Assembly: GCF_001662875.1 (NCBI RefSeq)
Contig: NZ_JPVZ01000001.1
Location: forward strand, 310,001 to 374,000
Reading direction: 5' to 3'
DNA length: 64,000 nucleotides
DNA from: Thalassospira tepidiphila MCCC 1A03514
GTDB taxonomy: Bacteria > Pseudomonadota > Alphaproteobacteria > Rhodospirillales > Thalassospiraceae
In this document: in pieces, positions 62,190 through 64,000 of the stretch
Layout of the letters: every line of letters begins with the position of its first letter
Position numbering within the stretch: the first letter of the stretch is position 1
Position numbers and translations under genes: made by a program
The notes under the pieces: generated by a model
What the model saw: only the letters and a program-made list of their open reading frames with translations
Databases searched by the model: none
What the model was told of the DNA's origin: nothing

Positions 62190-62897
62190 CTATTCGAAAC
62201 GCGGGAACAGGATCGAATTTTCCAGATACATATGTGCAACAAGATCTTCGATCAGCTTACCGATCGCGCTGTACAACCTGCGCCACGAACCGCATACCCC
62301 GTCAGGCAAGGTGCAATTGTTTGTCAATTTCTGCAGTTTGTGGATGGCTTGGCCGTGATCGTCATGCTCTTCGCGCATACAATGGATAGGCATGGCAAGT
62401 GCCGACGTAATCGAGGTATTCCTGCTCATTTCACGCATCGCCGGGAAAAGAATATTTTCCTCTTTGGTCATGTGCATATCAAGTTGCTCTGCCATTTCCA
62501 TCAATGCATCTGCCAGCCCTACCGGCGCGTCCGGATGGTCACCATGCACAATTTCAATTTCGCGAGACAGCGCAATCAGCTCGATCAACTCTTCGCGGTG
62601 AACATCGTGATAGCGCGTAAGGATGAAATCGATAAACCCATCAACATCCCCCACATCGGGCATGGTCAAAGGTCCCTTGGGAAGCTTGCAGAGTTCCCCG
62701 GCAATCGCGTGGGGATCAAGTTCCTTGCGCTTTGCAGCTTCTTGAAGTGTCTGGTCAGGATGACAACAAAACCCGATGCGATGACGGCGAAAAACCAGCG
62801 TTGCGCCGGGGAAACATGAAATCAAGCCCCCCAGACTCTGATCAAGCAGTTCGGCGGGCTTAACGTCCTGTGTTGCCGTGTTCAACGCATCTTGCAT
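62190..62897 (-). CDS. Iron-sulfur cluster repair di-iron protein (Ric/YtfE/ScdA/DnrN)
   Basis: A 235-residue protein. The N-terminal ScdA_N (DUF542) part has the motif RRHRIGFCCHPDQTLQEA. The hemerythrin-like domain carries the di-iron ligands in RYHDVHREEL, HMTKEENILFPAM, CMREEHDDHGQAI and HMYLENSILFPRFE. It repairs Fe-S clusters damaged by NO or oxidants in the cytoplasm. ATG at 62897 follows GGGAGG. A perfect Fnr/Dnr box lies upstream, consistent with NO-induced expression; a terminator follows. Confidence 0.92.
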   Translation of the reverse strand: MQDALNTATQDVKPAELLDQSLGGLISCFPGATLVFRRHRIGFCCHPDQTLQEAAKRKELDPHAIAGELCKLPKGPLTMPDVGDVDGFIDFILTRYHDVHREELIELIALSREIEIVHGDHPDAPVGLADALMEMAEQLDMHMTKEENILFPAMREMSRNTSITSALAMPIHCMREEHDDHGQAIHKLQKLTNNCTLPDGVCGSWRRLYSAIGKLIEDLVAHMYLENSILFPRFE

Positions 62898-62966
62898 AAA
62901 GGTGTCCTCCCTAAGATCGGCATCCAGCAAACGAAAGGGAGTTTAAACCAGCGACAATTTGGCAGA

Positions 62967-62980
62967 TTGACGATGGTCAA
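62967..62980. promoter_or_regulatory. Fnr/Dnr-type box of ric/dnrN
   Basis: TTGACGATGGTCAA, perfect TTGAC-N4-GTCAA, centred 76 bp before the ATG; a -41.5 placement leaves a leader of about 35 nt. Confidence 0.8.
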
Positions 62981-63087
62981 ATGGATTTATGCCAAAAAAT
63001 GTTGCGGTCGGTTCTGTTCGATTATCACGTCAAAGTAACATCCTGTCGGCTTGTTCCAACTAAGCGTAATTCCAATCTCACGGTGAT

Positions 63088-63101
63088 TTGACAAACATCA
63101 A
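63088..63101. promoter_or_regulatory. Fnr/Dnr-type box of ubiT
   Basis: TTGACAAACATCAA, TTGAC-N4-ATCAA. Lies 69 bp before the preferred ubiT start (GTG 63170), so a class II start site would fall near 63136. Confidence 0.75.
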
Positions 63102-63146
63102 ACGCCAACCCGCCCGGGCCAGTGATACTTCGCCATGCAAAACGCC

Positions 63147-63172
63147 GGAGTATGCCGTGGGAGTATGCCGTG
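63147..63172 (+). repeat. Tandem 13-bp duplication of the ubiT initiation region
   Basis: GGAGTATGCCGTG occurs twice back to back (63147-63159, 63160-63172). Each unit contains a Shine-Dalgarno, a spacer and a GTG. Only the second GTG is in the ubiT frame. Confidence 0.85.
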
Positions 63173-63880
63173 ACAGAAAGCTATCCATCCTTTACGCCAT
63201 TTTTGCTGGCAAACCCGTTCATACGCAATGCGCCAGCCCTTTTGGTAGAGCGTATATGCCGTCACGCGATGGCGACGATGCATCATCGCTACAGACCGGT
63301 ATTTGAACGGGTGGCAGAGCAAGAAGCATTCGCGTTGCTGATTTCTCCGACTGATCTGGATTTGCAATTCTATTTAAAAATAGATGCCGATCATCCTGAA
63401 CTCCGCCCCGCAAGACATATAGAAGAAGAAACTGTCGCAGCACAGATATCAGGACCGTTACCCGCGCTGCTGGAGCTTCTTCAGGGGACATCGGATGGTG
63501 ACGCACTGTTCTTTTCGCGCACATTGCGGATCGAGGGACGCACTGAACTTGTTGTCGCACTTCGCAATGCCCTGGATGGAGAGTCCATTGATCTGCGATC
63601 CGCCGTGGCGGAAAGCTTTGGCATGATGGGCCCAGCAGCCAGGGCAGCACTTGGCCTTGCCGAAAAAATTTATCGACAACTTCAGCACGACATGAACCGG
63701 ACGGCAAATGCATTGACGTCCCCCACCGCCAAACGTTTGCTCGGCGTGGAAAAACGCGCATCCGCGCAAGCGGTCACACTGGCTGAGATCGAGAAAACAA
63801 TACAAAGGCGGAACCGCCATACGCGCCCCAAACCATCCGGTGCGGCCAAGGATGATTTCGCGCTGCCCGCCAATCCCTGA
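63170..63880 (+). CDS. ubiT: UbiT: SCP2-domain accessory factor for O2-independent ubiquinone synthesis
   Basis: A 236-residue protein with an SCP2 sterol-carrier-like domain at about residues 20-130 (VFERVAEQEAFALLISPTDL; DGDALFFSRTLRIEGRTEL), and a basic C-terminal tail. The next gene is the UbiU-type peptidase U32 gene, and ubiT-ubiU(-ubiV) together replace O2-dependent hydroxylations in ubiquinone synthesis. UbiT binds ubiquinone intermediates. I chose the GTG at 63170, which has GGGAG at 7-nt spacing; an in-frame ATG at 63152 is possible. Anaerobic control by the Fnr box upstream fits. Confidence 0.85.
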   Translation: MTESYPSFTPFLLANPFIRNAPALLVERICRHAMATMHHRYRPVFERVAEQEAFALLISPTDLDLQFYLKIDADHPELRPARHIEEETVAAQISGPLPALLELLQGTSDGDALFFSRTLRIEGRTELVVALRNALDGESIDLRSAVAESFGMMGPAARAALGLAEKIYRQLQHDMNRTANALTSPTAKRLLGVEKRASAQAVTLAEIEKTIQRRNRHTRPKPSGAAKDDFALPANP

Positions 63881-63904
63881 TCCACAACTATTCACAGGTT
63901 CAAT

Positions 63905-64000
63905 ATGGAACTCGTTTGTCCTGCAGGAACACCTGCCAGCCTGCATGCCGCCGTTGCGGCGGGTGCTGATGTTGTATATTGCGGTTTTCGGGACGCAACG
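63905..64000 (+). CDS. ubiU: UbiU, peptidase U32 family (N-terminal part)
   Basis: The first 32 residues, cut by the right edge: MELVCPAGTPASLHAAVAAG then ADVVYCGFRDAT. This is the typical N-terminus of U32 family UbiU, which with UbiV forms a 4Fe-4S hydroxylase for O2-independent ubiquinone synthesis. It starts 24 bp after ubiT, after CAGG. UbiU rather than another U32 protein is inferred from the ubiT neighbour. Confidence 0.88.
   Translation, partial: MELVCPAGTPASLHAAVAAGADVVYCGFRDAT

Noticed and set aside
61986-62819. 277-residue plus-strand frame across the ric/dnrN gene
   Set aside because: Crosses a terminator stem and is antisense to a hemerythrin-domain gene with intact ligands.

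Overview
The window looks like chromosomal DNA of a free-living, probably marine alphaproteobacterium, with Rhodospirillales of the Thalassospira type as my best guess. This is inference from the mix of genes (inositol catabolism, many FrcABC/RbsABC-type sugar ABC transporters, a Tct/Tcu tricarboxylate island, a clade I nos operon, ubiTU), moderate GC and tight ATGA/TAATG translational coupling. I see no rRNA, tRNA, CRISPR array, prophage or intact transposase. A family of degenerate intergenic repeats occurs at four places.

Region 1 (1-9354) is a myo-inositol block. iolD (cut by the left edge), iolC fused to a DUF2090 domain, and an ATPase/permease/binding-protein ABC transporter form one leftward operon. 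iolG, an RpiR-type regulator (iolR) and a divergent second Gfo/Idh/MocA dehydrogenase follow. Three near-identical palindromes (AATAGAAT-N4-ATTCTATT type) sit in front of the three transcription units and are probably the IolR operators.

Region 2 (9461-19430) is a second sugar or sugar-derivative locus. A leftward operon carries a binding protein, a double ATPase, a permease, a single ATPase and a second permease. Upstream, a second leftward operon carries an epimerase/dehydratase, another binding protein and a Gfo/Idh dehydrogenase. Both leftward promoters carry the same AT-rich repeat (ATTAATAAT twice). A LacI-family regulator is divergent.

Region 3 (19619-38235) is a complete hydroxamate siderophore locus: PPTase, a FecI/FecR/STN-TonB receptor signalling set, FhuCDB-like uptake, FhuF reductase, a second orphan ECF sigma factor, an ornithine/lysine N-hydroxylase, a one-module NRPS (A-PCP-TE, no condensation domain), an acyltransferase, a MATE exporter and a PLP enzyme. 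The order S-O on one strand and A-D-L on the other matches what I recall of the rhizobial vicibactin (vbs) genes, but no vbsG or vbsC equivalent is seen here. It is the most interesting system in the window.

Region 4 (38318-51001) holds a DUF418 membrane protein and then a tricarboxylate island: tctC, a TctA-TctB fusion, a PrpF isomerase and an isocitrate/isopropylmalate-type dehydrogenase, with divergent TctD/TctE two-component genes, then TcuB/TcuA and a divergent GntR-FCD regulator. Together they suggest uptake of a tricarboxylate (tricarballylate, aconitate or similar) and conversion into the TCA cycle.

Region 5 (51372-64000) is for anaerobic respiration: a small DUF2946-like secreted protein, nosRZDFYLX, two overlapping Crp/Fnr regulator genes, a Ric/DnrN di-iron repair protein, and ubiT-ubiU (right edge) for O2-independent ubiquinone synthesis. 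Perfect Fnr/Dnr-type boxes lie before the nos operon, before ric/dnrN and before ubiT, tying these units into one O2/NO-responsive regulon.
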